NCBI GenBank assembly: GCA_017794925.1
Contig: CP051238.1
Location: 532,934 to 596,933 of the forward strand
Reading direction: 5' to 3'
Length of the DNA stretch: 64,000 bases
Source: Aestuariibacter sp.
GTDB lineage: Bacteria > Pseudomonadota > Gammaproteobacteria > Enterobacterales > Alteromonadaceae
Both the position numbers and the translations under genes were made by a program. Under the pieces are notes generated by a model. The model was not told the origin of the DNA and made no database searches. It was given only the letters and a program-made list of their open reading frames with translations. Of this stretch, positions 18,960 through 27,188 are shown piece by piece. Positions within the stretch are counted from its first letter, which is position 1; each line of letters starts with the position of its first letter.

Positions 18960-20090
18960 TCAGCTGCCCTCGGCAATCAGGTCGTGAAGTGATTTTATAG
19001 AGGGTAACTGGTGTTCAGGCTGGTAAAACAAGCGATTCAGACGGCCCAAAAAATTCACCTTGCGATTGGGATCCTGCGGTTTCACACGGTGTTCGCTGCT
19101 GGTTTGCAAAAACTCCCAGGGGCGCAGATTTAAACGCTTAATATCCTCGGGCGTGCTGCCATGGGCCTCAACCGTACTGAGAATACGCTCCGTTTTACTT
19201 TCCATTATAGGAATGACTTCATTGCCGTAGAGCGTATTGAGCGGCTCACCGATGGCTTCCAGAGTATAATTAATTGCCGCCCACAGGGTGTCATGGTCAA
19301 AGTGCGCCCCTACGGGCGCGTAATACCCCATGATTTCCCATTCCAATTCTGCATTGCTTACCGCAATAGAACTGTCTGCTTCTGGCGAAAAGGACAAGTC
19401 TGGCCGCGCGCCAATGTTGTAGGCATCTACGGACATCCCGACACATAACAACAGATCACCCATGTGTGCAGGCGGGCGATACAAGGCTTCAAATGCTGCG
19501 CGTTTTACCCCCATCCAGCCATGTATTAGTGCTGGCTGCTGGGCAAAATGTCGTACATCATCGGGTAGGTCTTCGCCGTATTGATTCACCAATAATGGTG
19601 CCGGATCCTCCTCCAACAGCTCCTCGGGCACCCATACCTCGTACTCCTGACGGTTGTCGGCTTTACCGCGACTTTTGATACCAAACGACAGGTTAACGGG
19701 TCGGCAAATACTGCGGTCTTCATCAACCCGGTGAAAATACTCAGAACGCAGACGCTTTATAAATGGCGCATCCTTGCCCGCCAATGCTGCCGTGGGATAA
19801 CGGTAGCCACAATCACTGTGAGCCACAATTGAGAATCCCTCAATGGCACGCAATAGTTTGGACTTAACACCTTTAAGCAGGTCAGTTGTAGGTAAAATAA
19901 TACTGCGCTCAGGCTCTATGGTGAGTCGCTCCCCGGTACTGCTAATGAATTTCGGGGTTTTGTGAAATTCATAATGGGTCAGTCCCAGTTCACCCACCGC
20001 AAGGTCCCGCAAGCGGGCAATTTCCAGAAATAAGGCTTTGTGATCGCGAATATGCCTGAGTAATGGACGTTGAGTCATACTGCCTGTCAC
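18960..20090 (-). CDS. Conserved-looking protein of unknown function, 376 residues
   Basis: A soluble-looking 376-residue protein without signal peptide or membrane segments. I do not recognise a family. Visible features: a basic N-terminal helix (LLRHIRDHKALFLEIARLRD), a central His/Cys/Tyr-containing AHSDCGYRYPTAAL, an acidic-aromatic segment EEDPAPLLVNQYGEDLPDD, and a Trp/Tyr-rich C-terminal half with LNLRPWEFLQTSSEH. The codon composition resembles its neighbours and the full-length frame argues for a real gene. It is flanked by gaps of 66 and 240 bp and shares its strand with the P-type ATPase and tyrB. No function is proposed. Confidence 0.7.
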   Translation of the reverse strand: MTGSMTQRPLLRHIRDHKALFLEIARLRDLAVGELGLTHYEFHKTPKFISSTGERLTIEPERSIILPTTDLLKGVKSKLLRAIEGFSIVAHSDCGYRYPTAALAGKDAPFIKRLRSEYFHRVDEDRSICRPVNLSFGIKSRGKADNRQEYEVWVPEELLEEDPAPLLVNQYGEDLPDDVRHFAQQPALIHGWMGVKRAAFEALYRPPAHMGDLLLCVGMSVDAYNIGARPDLSFSPEADSSIAVSNAELEWEIMGYYAPVGAHFDHDTLWAAINYTLEAIGEPLNTLYGNEVIPIMESKTERILSTVEAHGSTPEDIKRLNLRPWEFLQTSSEHRVKPQDPNRKVNFLGRLNRLFYQPEHQLPSIKSLHDLIAEGS

Positions 20091-20156
20091 CTATCCGTTT
20101 GTCATATCAACATGCATATAGCTAGTCTGCCAGATAAACAGCCGGAGTCTAGCGCC

Positions 20157-22862
20157 TTATGACTTTTTTACCCTCGCATATACGTTGAGTCTGACCACCT
20201 TTTCTATTTCCAGCACAATCAACATGACAATCCCGGTTAATACAATGAGCAGGTTATCGGTTAACGTTGGTGAACGCGTACCAAATACGGTTTGTAGCAC
20301 GGGTATGTAGCAAATTGCCAGTTGCGCAATAACCACAAAGCCCACTGCATACCACACTACCCTGGTGCCTTTAATACCGGATAATGAGATGGAGCGCCGG
20401 TGCATGGTGCGAATGAAAAATAAATAGAATATTTCGAGACCCACTAACATGTTCATCGCCTGTGTTCGCGCGTACTCTACTTCATGTCCAGCTTGAATGG
20501 CATATTGATAAATACTGAATACCGCAAGGAAAAACAAACTTCCCACCAGCAAGATCTGCCATACCAATGCAGGTTGAATCAGCGCTTGCCCTCTTGGCCG
20601 CGGCGGCTTTTTCATGGTGTCTTTGTCAGTCGGTTCGAACGCCAGCGCCATACCCAGCGTCACTGCGGTAATCATGTTTACCCACAAAATTTGTACCGGT
20701 GTAATGGGGTAAGGCAGTCCAGCCAGCAGCGCCACTATTATGGTCAGTGCCTCCCCGGCATTAGTGGGTAACGTCCAACTCACCACTTTCTTGATATTCG
20801 CATAAACCGTTCGGCCTTGTTCAACGGCTGCCGCAATGGAAGCGAAGTTGTCGTCTGCCAATACCACTTCAGCCGCCTCTTTTGCCGCTTCACTGCCTTT
20901 AAGCCCCATAGCAACGCCCGCATCAGCGCGCTTTAACGATGGCGCGTCATTGACGCCATCCCCCGTCATCGACACGGTTAACCCAAGAGCTTGCAAGGCC
21001 ATCACCAAACGTAATTTGTGCTCTGGCGTCGTGCGGGCAAATATATCGGTAACTTGCACGGCGCTCTTCAGTTCGTCATCATCCAATCCGTCAATTTCGG
21101 TACCGGTTAGCACGCTGCCGTGTGCCAGACCCAACTGCTTTCCTATTGCCTGTGCGGTAACCGCATGATCGCCGGTAATCATTTTGACCTGTATGCGGGC
21201 TGCCTGACAGGTTTTTACTGCCTCGATTGCTTCTTGCCTTGGTGGATCAATAAGGCCAACCAGGCCGAGCAAACATAGGTCACGTTCCACATCCTTGGTA
21301 GCCAGTACAGTGTGCTCTGCAGAAACCGCTCTAAACGCCAGAGCCAGCACACGCTGCCCTCGCCTTGCGAGAGAATCCGCTTTATCCATCCATGCCTGAA
21401 AAGAAATAGACGTCGTTTTACCCTCTGTAGTGAGGGCCGTATTACAACGCTTTAAGATCACCTCGGGCGCCCCTTTGAGGAGCACCAGGCCTTTGCCATT
21501 GTGGTTGTGATTTAAGGTGGCCATAAATTGGGTGGTTGAATCGAATGGCAACACGTCAGTACGAGGCCATTCGTGACGAAAATCTTCACCATCCGGCAGA
21601 GTGACTTTGCCAGCAAATGACAACAGCGCCGCCTCCATAGGGTCGCCCTCAATACCCCATTGACTTTCTCTACAATGAATTTCGGCGTCATTACATAAGG
21701 CACACAACCGCGCCAATTCATTGAGTACCGGCTGTTGTGCGGCTTCAACCGGCTCGTCCTTAAGCATAATGTCACCTACCGGCGCATACCCCTCGCCATC
21801 AACATCAAACTGATCGTCGTGCGTCACCGCACTCACAACCATCATTTCATTACGGGTAAATGTCCCTGTTTTATCCGAGCAGATAACCGACACCGAGCCC
21901 AGTGTTTCAATGGCGGGTAACACCCGTACAATGGCATTGCGCTTCGCCATTGACTGTACACCGACAGCCAGTGTGATCGTTAACACGGCGGGCAACCCCT
22001 CAGGGATTGCCGCAACTGACAATCCCACAACGGCCAAAAACAATTCAGTGAAAGGTTGCTCCAGTATCCAGGTACCAACGATGAGTAGAATCACAGCAAT
22101 GGCAAGAATGATGGCGGTGATCCACTTGGCCAGTACATCCATTTGCTCCACTAACGGCGTCGTTAGCTTTTGTACTTCCGACAATAAACCACCAATACGG
22201 CCAATCTCAGTATGTGCGCCAGTAGCAACCACCACCCCCATACCCTGCCCGGCGGTCACACTGGTGCCACTGAATGCCATGCATCCCCGATCGCCAAGAG
22301 CCGCCTCTTCGGCTACCGCATTTATCGACTTCTCGACCGGCAGGGATTCCCCTGTCAGCAGGCTTTCCTGAATGGCTAAACCATGACTTCGAAGCATGCG
22401 TAGATCCGCGGGGACCTTGTCGCCGGCTTCCAATAGCACGATATCGCCAGGTACCAGAGCGTCTCCTGGCAAGGTCTTACGCTTGCCATTGCGTACAACC
22501 GCCGCTTTTAGCGCCAGCATATTGCGAATGGAATCCATGGCTTTTTCAGCCTTGCCTTCCTGAATAACACCTATGATCGCGTTCACAATAACGACACCGA
22601 AGATGACAAACGTGTCTATCCAGTGCTGTAAAAGTGCAGTCAGAACGCCAGCCACCATCAGCACAATCACTAACAGGTTGGCAAACTGTTTTAAAAAGCG
22701 GGCAAAAGTACCGGGTTGAGGGGCCTGTGGCAGTTTATTCGGCCCATACTGCTGCACGCGTTCAGCCACTTCTCCTTCGGTCAACCCTGACGAACTAACG
22801 TTGAGCGCACGAAGTACATCGTCTCCGGACTGGGCGTGAAATGAATCAGTTTTATTACTCAT
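20157..22862 (-). CDS. P2-type cation-transporting ATPase
   Basis: A 901-residue P-type ATPase with full domain order: N-terminal cation ATPase domain (about 10-75), helices M1-M2, actuator domain with LLTGESLPVEK, M3-M4 with the P2-type PEGLPA motif, phosphorylation Asp330, nucleotide domain with LLKGAPEVILKRC, hinge TGDGVNDAPSLKRADAGVAMG, and six C-terminal helices. Two deviations are notable. The phosphorylation motif reads DKTGTFT instead of DKTGTLT. The M6 segment reads WVNMITAVTLGMAL, so the Asp that binds Ca in SERCA-like pumps (NxxTD) is replaced. The transported ion is therefore uncertain (not confidently Ca). The ATG at 22862 has AAGGAG eight bases upstream. Confidence 0.9.
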   Translation of the reverse strand: MSNKTDSFHAQSGDDVLRALNVSSSGLTEGEVAERVQQYGPNKLPQAPQPGTFARFLKQFANLLVIVLMVAGVLTALLQHWIDTFVIFGVVIVNAIIGVIQEGKAEKAMDSIRNMLALKAAVVRNGKRKTLPGDALVPGDIVLLEAGDKVPADLRMLRSHGLAIQESLLTGESLPVEKSINAVAEEAALGDRGCMAFSGTSVTAGQGMGVVVATGAHTEIGRIGGLLSEVQKLTTPLVEQMDVLAKWITAIILAIAVILLIVGTWILEQPFTELFLAVVGLSVAAIPEGLPAVLTITLAVGVQSMAKRNAIVRVLPAIETLGSVSVICSDKTGTFTRNEMMVVSAVTHDDQFDVDGEGYAPVGDIMLKDEPVEAAQQPVLNELARLCALCNDAEIHCRESQWGIEGDPMEAALLSFAGKVTLPDGEDFRHEWPRTDVLPFDSTTQFMATLNHNHNGKGLVLLKGAPEVILKRCNTALTTEGKTTSISFQAWMDKADSLARRGQRVLALAFRAVSAEHTVLATKDVERDLCLLGLVGLIDPPRQEAIEAVKTCQAARIQVKMITGDHAVTAQAIGKQLGLAHGSVLTGTEIDGLDDDELKSAVQVTDIFARTTPEHKLRLVMALQALGLTVSMTGDGVNDAPSLKRADAGVAMGLKGSEAAKEAAEVVLADDNFASIAAAVEQGRTVYANIKKVVSWTLPTNAGEALTIIVALLAGLPYPITPVQILWVNMITAVTLGMALAFEPTDKDTMKKPPRPRGQALIQPALVWQILLVGSLFFLAVFSIYQYAIQAGHEVEYARTQAMNMLVGLEIFYLFFIRTMHRRSISLSGIKGTRVVWYAVGFVVIAQLAICYIPVLQTVFGTRSPTLTDNLLIVLTGIVMLIVLEIEKVVRLNVYARVKKS

Positions 22863-22984
22863 TACGGTGCTCCTTGGGGAAGGTGCATTAAAAAGCAATG
22901 GGTGTGATGAACAGCAGAAAAAACTTCCCCTGAAATTCTACGCTATCAGGAGTCGTCTATCCGGACACTGATTTACATCAAGGT

Positions 22985-23536
22985 CTATTCCTGCTTTTTC
23001 ATTGCCAGATACTTATAGAGTGTGGATTCACCGATATTGAGTGTGGATGCAACGTCTTTTTTCTTCATGCCTTTCGCAATTAGTGACTGTGCCTTTTTGA
23101 CTATCTTCGCGGGTATTGCCTTGCGGCCCTTATACTTACCGGCAGCGCGCGCTTTTGCTATGCCAATGGCCTGGCGGTCTTTCAAAAGGTCCCGGTCCAT
23201 TTGCGCGGCGCATTCAATCAGGGTAAACACACTAAGCGTGGGATTAACCAATGTCTCAAGATTATCGACCACCAGCATGACGCCGCGAGATTTAAGATCC
23301 GACGCAACCCTCGCCACCTGAATGATACTGCGACCCAATCGGGACACATCTTTAACAATCAACCGGTCACCGCGGCGCAGCCGTTTTAGCAATCTTTCCA
23401 GCTTAGGCTTGGCACCCGGGTCGACGTTTGGCTCCCGCACCATAATATCGTAAGGATAGACCTGGGCTAATCGCTCAGCTTGCTGCTCAACATCCTGGTT
23501 TTCTGTGCTACTTCCAATATAAAGATAAGTCGTCAC
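22985..23536 (-). CDS. Small serine recombinase (resolvase/invertase type)
   Basis: A 183-residue serine recombinase. From a GTG at 23536 the protein starts MTTYLYIGSSTENQ, aligning with the YxRVSTxxQ N-terminus of resolvases, with the catalytic serine in GSST. An in-frame GTG at 23659 would add a 41-residue tail not seen in the family. Other motifs: RLRRGDRLIVKDVSRLGRS (active-site arginines), a dimer helix with ECAAQMDRDLLKDRQAIGI, and a C-terminal KGRK-led helix-turn-helix (VASTLNIGESTLYKYL). I see no transposase, paired inverted repeats or invertible segment nearby, so it is an orphan: a cassette remnant or a housekeeping recombinase. Confidence 0.82.
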   Translation of the reverse strand: MTTYLYIGSSTENQDVEQQAERLAQVYPYDIMVREPNVDPGAKPKLERLLKRLRRGDRLIVKDVSRLGRSIIQVARVASDLKSRGVMLVVDNLETLVNPTLSVFTLIECAAQMDRDLLKDRQAIGIAKARAAGKYKGRKAIPAKIVKKAQSLIAKGMKKKDVASTLNIGESTLYKYLAMKKQE

Positions 23537-23753
23537 GGGCGAATTCTGGGTACCTGAAACACTACTTAAAATAGTAGAAGACCATGGCATAAATACAAGT
23601 ATAAACCCTTGCCTATCGGTGTAATCAGCCAACTTTACAGAATCAACGTCCGGCTTCACCTCTATTTCACCCCTTCAAGAGTAAGATAGGAAACTTGTTC
23701 AGTTTGCTGAGGTTTGATAGCGTCAGCCAGGCAGGGACCACGTAAAGGCAAAA

Positions 23754-24452
23754 ATGATGAATAAGTCGATAAAAGTGTTATTGGTTGAGGATAACCTGGC
23801 GATAGCTAAACAAGTCGTTGGCTTTTTGGAGGGCCTCAAGTGGCAGGTCGATTTTGCCGCTACCGGTCAGCAAGGTATCGACCTTGCGCTTGAACATGCT
23901 TTTGATGTGATTATTCTGGACCTGAACCTGCCCGACATGGATGGCCTTTATGTTTGCCAGCACGTAAAGAACAGTGCAACCCGCGTAACACCGGTACTCA
24001 TGCTGACAGCACGCGACGCGTTTACAGACAAAGCAAAGGGGTTTGGTCAGGGCGCAGATGATTACCTGACAAAACCTTTCGACTTCCGGGAACTGGCCCT
24101 GCGCGTTGAAGCCCTTGCCCGACGCCCACAATTACACACTAATACACAGGTCTGCGAAGGGTGCCTGACACTAGACACCCGCGCCAAAACCGTACAGTGG
24201 CAACAGCACACTGTTTCCGTGACGGGCGTGGGTTTTAGCATTCTGCATAAATTGCTGTTGGAATACCCCTACCCGGTTAGTCGTACCGATTTAATTACGC
24301 ATATCTGGGGCGATGAGCCTCCCGAGAGCAATGCGTTAAAATCCCATATGTACAGCCTTCGCAAAGCGCTGGAAAAAGCCAGTGGCAAGCCGCTGTTAGA
24401 AACCATTAGCAGCATAGGTTACAAACTAACAGGACTCGACCATGAAGCTTAG
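23754..24452 (+). CDS. OmpR-family response regulator
   Basis: A 232-residue two-domain regulator. The receiver (about 7-120) has the acidic pair Glu12/Asp13, phosphoacceptor Asp56 in LDLNLPDMDG, the T/S position in LMLTARD, and Lys in DYLTKPFD. A winged-helix OmpR/PhoB DNA-binding domain occupies about 132-228 (LLLEYPYPVSRTDLITHIWG, then LKSHMYSLRKAL and ISSIGYKL). It overlaps the kinase gene by 11 nt, so the pair is cotranslated. It probably controls neighbouring or envelope genes in response to its kinase; the signal is unknown. Confidence 0.92.
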   Translation: MMNKSIKVLLVEDNLAIAKQVVGFLEGLKWQVDFAATGQQGIDLALEHAFDVIILDLNLPDMDGLYVCQHVKNSATRVTPVLMLTARDAFTDKAKGFGQGADDYLTKPFDFRELALRVEALARRPQLHTNTQVCEGCLTLDTRAKTVQWQQHTVSVTGVGFSILHKLLLEYPYPVSRTDLITHIWGDEPPESNALKSHMYSLRKALEKASGKPLLETISSIGYKLTGLDHEA

Positions 24453-25650
24453 TGGTATTCAGGCCCAGTTGTTTATTGCGTTTGGTAGTCTGGTACTGGT
24501 CATCAATCTGTTTTACACCCGCTTAAGCGTATTATTTGTTGATGTCACAGAAGATATTGTGGCATCGCATTTACTGGATTTGGAAATACAGCGTCTCGAA
24601 CAACACTGGCTGAACACCGACTCGATTACCGCCTTATCGTCATCGGCATTTGTCCTTAGCGATGTGCCTGATACGGAAAACTGGCAGCCAACGGCTATCG
24701 ATAACAATATGATCATCGACAGGCATGCTGAACAAGCGGTGTATTTTAAGGCATTCAGCCACACCGGGTTCCCTGCTGGCGGGGTGCGTATGCAAGCGTC
24801 AGCACTCACTCCATTGTCCAGCTTTACCGATGTATTCAGCGTGTTTTTATTCAGTGCATCAGCCGCCGCTATCATTCTGGCCATACTCAGCACCTGGTTC
24901 TTAGCATCCCGACTGGCCAAGCCCCTCCAGGCACTGGCGTCTTCTGTGAAAGAACAGACACACGATGCGCCCTGCGCGATTGCAGGCATCGACCGTCAGG
25001 ACGAAATTGGTACGCTGGCTAATACATTTACCGCCACCTATTCTGCTCTGCAGGATGCCTGGCAACGCGAGCGCGACTTTACCCATGATGTCAGTCATGA
25101 ATTGCGCACCCCTATCACGCTTTTAAAGAACACGCTGGCGGTACAACCTGAGTCAGTTTCAAACGATACAGAGCGTCAATTACTGGAGCAGGCCACCAAT
25201 ACCCTGCAACAAACGGTAGAAGTTCTTTTAGCACTGGCACGTAAGGAAAACCTGCAATTCAGCCCTGTCGCGGTCATGCCTGTGCTTGAGCGGGTACTGC
25301 TGGCCATTCACCATGTTCACCCCGATTTAATGTTCGATGCTGAACTGGACATCGACGACAATGCAAAGGTCATTGGCAATGCTTACCTGATGACGTTACT
25401 TTGCCAAAACCTGGTGAACAACGGGGTATATCACGGAGGAGGAAAAGGCATGACGATTAGCCTCAAAGATGGCCAGTGGGTCTTTGAGAACCCCTTGGCA
25501 GATACCTCTGATCGCCCTTATTATCAGGGACTGGGACACGGACAATATCTGGTTCAACGCATTGCCAGTGTAATGCAGTGGGAGATTGCCTTTGAGCAAA
25601 CAGCGCAAAGTTACCGGGTGGTGTTAGCGCCGTTAATGGCTGAGAAATGA
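24442..25650 (+). CDS. Membrane sensor histidine kinase with degenerate ATP lid
   Basis: A 402-residue kinase partner of the preceding regulator. TM1 is at about residues 7-29, a short periplasmic sensor at 30-128, TM2 at about 130-154, then HAMP, HisKA with the phosphoacceptor His219 in DVSHELRTP, and a HATPase-like domain with an N-box NLVNNGVYHGG. The DxGxG (G1) motif is missing: the sequence reads VFENPLADTSDRPYYQGLGHGQYL, keeping only a G2-like GLGHG. Kinases with this ENP-type lid exist, so it may still be active with altered nucleotide binding, or may act mainly as a phosphatase. Its last 40 nt overlap the opposite-strand membrane gene. Confidence 0.87.
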   Translation: MKLSGIQAQLFIAFGSLVLVINLFYTRLSVLFVDVTEDIVASHLLDLEIQRLEQHWLNTDSITALSSSAFVLSDVPDTENWQPTAIDNNMIIDRHAEQAVYFKAFSHTGFPAGGVRMQASALTPLSSFTDVFSVFLFSASAAAIILAILSTWFLASRLAKPLQALASSVKEQTHDAPCAIAGIDRQDEIGTLANTFTATYSALQDAWQRERDFTHDVSHELRTPITLLKNTLAVQPESVSNDTERQLLEQATNTLQQTVEVLLALARKENLQFSPVAVMPVLERVLLAIHHVHPDLMFDAELDIDDNAKVIGNAYLMTLLCQNLVNNGVYHGGGKGMTISLKDGQWVFENPLADTSDRPYYQGLGHGQYLVQRIASVMQWEIAFEQTAQSYRVVLAPLMAEK

Positions 25651-26315
25651 ACGGCACTCGTGGTAATTTGTCCCCGCACTAACAAACTGCCCGTCCAGCA
25701 AAACCACACAATTTGCAGTAGTCCGAATACTAATCCTGCCAGCGACAGTGCAGGTACCACGGTAAGGGAGCCAATAATTCCAACCACGACACCAAACCGC
25801 GCTAAAGACGCGGGCGCCATATGATAACGCTGCATACTTGCATTCACCATGACCATCCAAATACCACCGACCCACTCAATACCGTCACCCAGCCCCATTT
25901 GAATCGCAAAAATAGCCGGCCAGATTCGCTCAATCTGTTCTGTTGGCTGCATAATCAAATACTGAATGGTAAGCACCGCTATCAGACCGCTAGCGAATAC
26001 ATAGGCCGCCCACATGTAGCCCAGTAACGCCCCCAAAAGTTGGAAGTGCCCGGACTGTAAATAGGCAGGTTGATACAGACTGCGGTTTAACACCAGGAGC
26101 GCCAAACCAAACAGCACAAAAATGACCAGGTACCACAACTGAATCAAGCCACTGTGTGTAAGAATCGCTCTCAGGCGCTCGTCGCCATCGGTATTGATAT
26201 CAGGCATTACAGCCAGGATCATCACAAAGCCAATGACATAACACAACGCGCACACAAATGCGGCAATACCACCGGCTCGCAAACGCGTTAATTGTGTCGT
26301 GGTTAAAACAGACAT
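25611..26315 (-). CDS. Multi-pass membrane protein (DUF4386-like)
   Basis: A 234-residue protein with about six or seven hydrophobic segments (first at about residues 15-36, others near 60-75, 92-115, 128-150, 168-190 and 195-212). A conserved-looking LGDGIEWVGGIWM sits before the last helices. The layout is similar to DUF4386-type integral membrane proteins, but that is a weak match by eye. The ATG has AAGGA at four-base spacing. Its 3' end overlaps the kinase gene antiparallel by 40 nt. It diverges from the beta-barrel gene at 26413. Function unknown. Confidence 0.65.
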   Translation of the reverse strand: MSVLTTTQLTRLRAGGIAAFVCALCYVIGFVMILAVMPDINTDGDERLRAILTHSGLIQLWYLVIFVLFGLALLVLNRSLYQPAYLQSGHFQLLGALLGYMWAAYVFASGLIAVLTIQYLIMQPTEQIERIWPAIFAIQMGLGDGIEWVGGIWMVMVNASMQRYHMAPASLARFGVVVGIIGSLTVVPALSLAGLVFGLLQIVWFCWTGSLLVRGQITTSAVHFSAINGANTTR

Positions 26316-26412
26316 CTGGTCCTTTCCTTTGCAACGTTCAGTTTATTTCACCTTAGCTTGACCGCCGCTCAAGCAAAATGGTTTCAACTTACAACGTATA
26401 GAGGAAATCCAC

Positions 26413-27126
26413 ATGAAACACACTTTATTGAGCTGCTGCTTGTTGCTACTTGTACCCGGCGCAATGGCTGAACAAGCCTATAGCGACGCAAATCCGGTCA
26501 CCCGCTCACTGGTATTACAAAACGAGGAAGCGGTCGTTCTGGTAGGTGCAGCCTATGGCGAAACCCATAATGACGAGAATATCACAACCCCGCTGATTGC
26601 GTTTGCCTATGGTGTAACAGATGATTTCACCATCGGCCCGCTTGGTGCTCGCTATCGCTTCAACGCGTTTGACAGTGGCAGTATGCCCGATTTGGAGCTG
26701 GCAGCAGAAGGCGGGTTAATGGGCTTTTACGAGTCAAAGGCGTTTGGCGATAGCTATGCGGTAGGTGCCGGTATCAGCGGTAAGTACCGGGTATCACCTG
26801 GTGTTGCTTTTACTTTTGGCGGCCACTATGTGTCCTGGTTGGAAGACGAACGTGATAATCGTAGTGAATTACGCGTAAATGCCGGCGTGCTCGTTCAGGT
26901 ACACTCAAAACTCACGCTGTTTGCGCAGGGTGAATACCGTGAACTCAAGGACTTTGCTCAGGACAATGCCGTGAATGCGTCGGTTGGCGGTATTTGGAAT
27001 ATATCGCGTCGCTCTGAAGTGACGTTTGCGATTGGTTACGATGAATTTGAACCAGCTAAAGACGGCTACGATGATGACACAATGGCCGAATGTATGATGG
27101 GTGTGAGTTACACTTACCGTTATTAG
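26413..27126 (+). CDS. Predicted outer-membrane beta-barrel protein
   Basis: A 237-residue protein with a classical signal peptide (cleavage after AMA, about residue 19) and a succession of amphipathic strands alternating small and aromatic residues (for example FTFGGHYVSWL, LTLFAQGEYREL, EVTFAIGYDEF), ending in the terminal aromatic Tyr typical of BAM-folded barrels. Around ten strands can be guessed, suggesting a small OmpA/OmpW-size barrel. A ribosome-binding site AGAGGA precedes the ATG. It has no recognisable family and no obvious operon partner. A hairpin follows at 27157-27179. Confidence 0.7.
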   Translation: MKHTLLSCCLLLLVPGAMAEQAYSDANPVTRSLVLQNEEAVVLVGAAYGETHNDENITTPLIAFAYGVTDDFTIGPLGARYRFNAFDSGSMPDLELAAEGGLMGFYESKAFGDSYAVGAGISGKYRVSPGVAFTFGGHYVSWLEDERDNRSELRVNAGVLVQVHSKLTLFAQGEYRELKDFAQDNAVNASVGGIWNISRRSEVTFAIGYDEFEPAKDGYDDDTMAECMMGVSYTYRY

Positions 27127-27156
27127 CTCTGACACATCAACCCGAAGGCGCAGCGA

Positions 27157-27179
27157 CGGGGAAAGGGCACTTTTCCCCG
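27157..27179. terminator. Hairpin between convergent barrel and GH1 genes
   Basis: An 8-bp GC-rich stem (CGGGGAAA / TTTCCCCG) with a short loop lies between the stop codons of the two convergent genes. Neither strand has a long T run afterwards, so a bidirectional terminator is likely but unproven. Confidence 0.5.
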
Positions 27180-27188
27180 CCGTTGCAT

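Noticed and set aside
22985..23659. Recombinase as part of an insertion sequence
   Set aside because: No transposase or flanking terminal repeats; catalytic type is a small resolvase.
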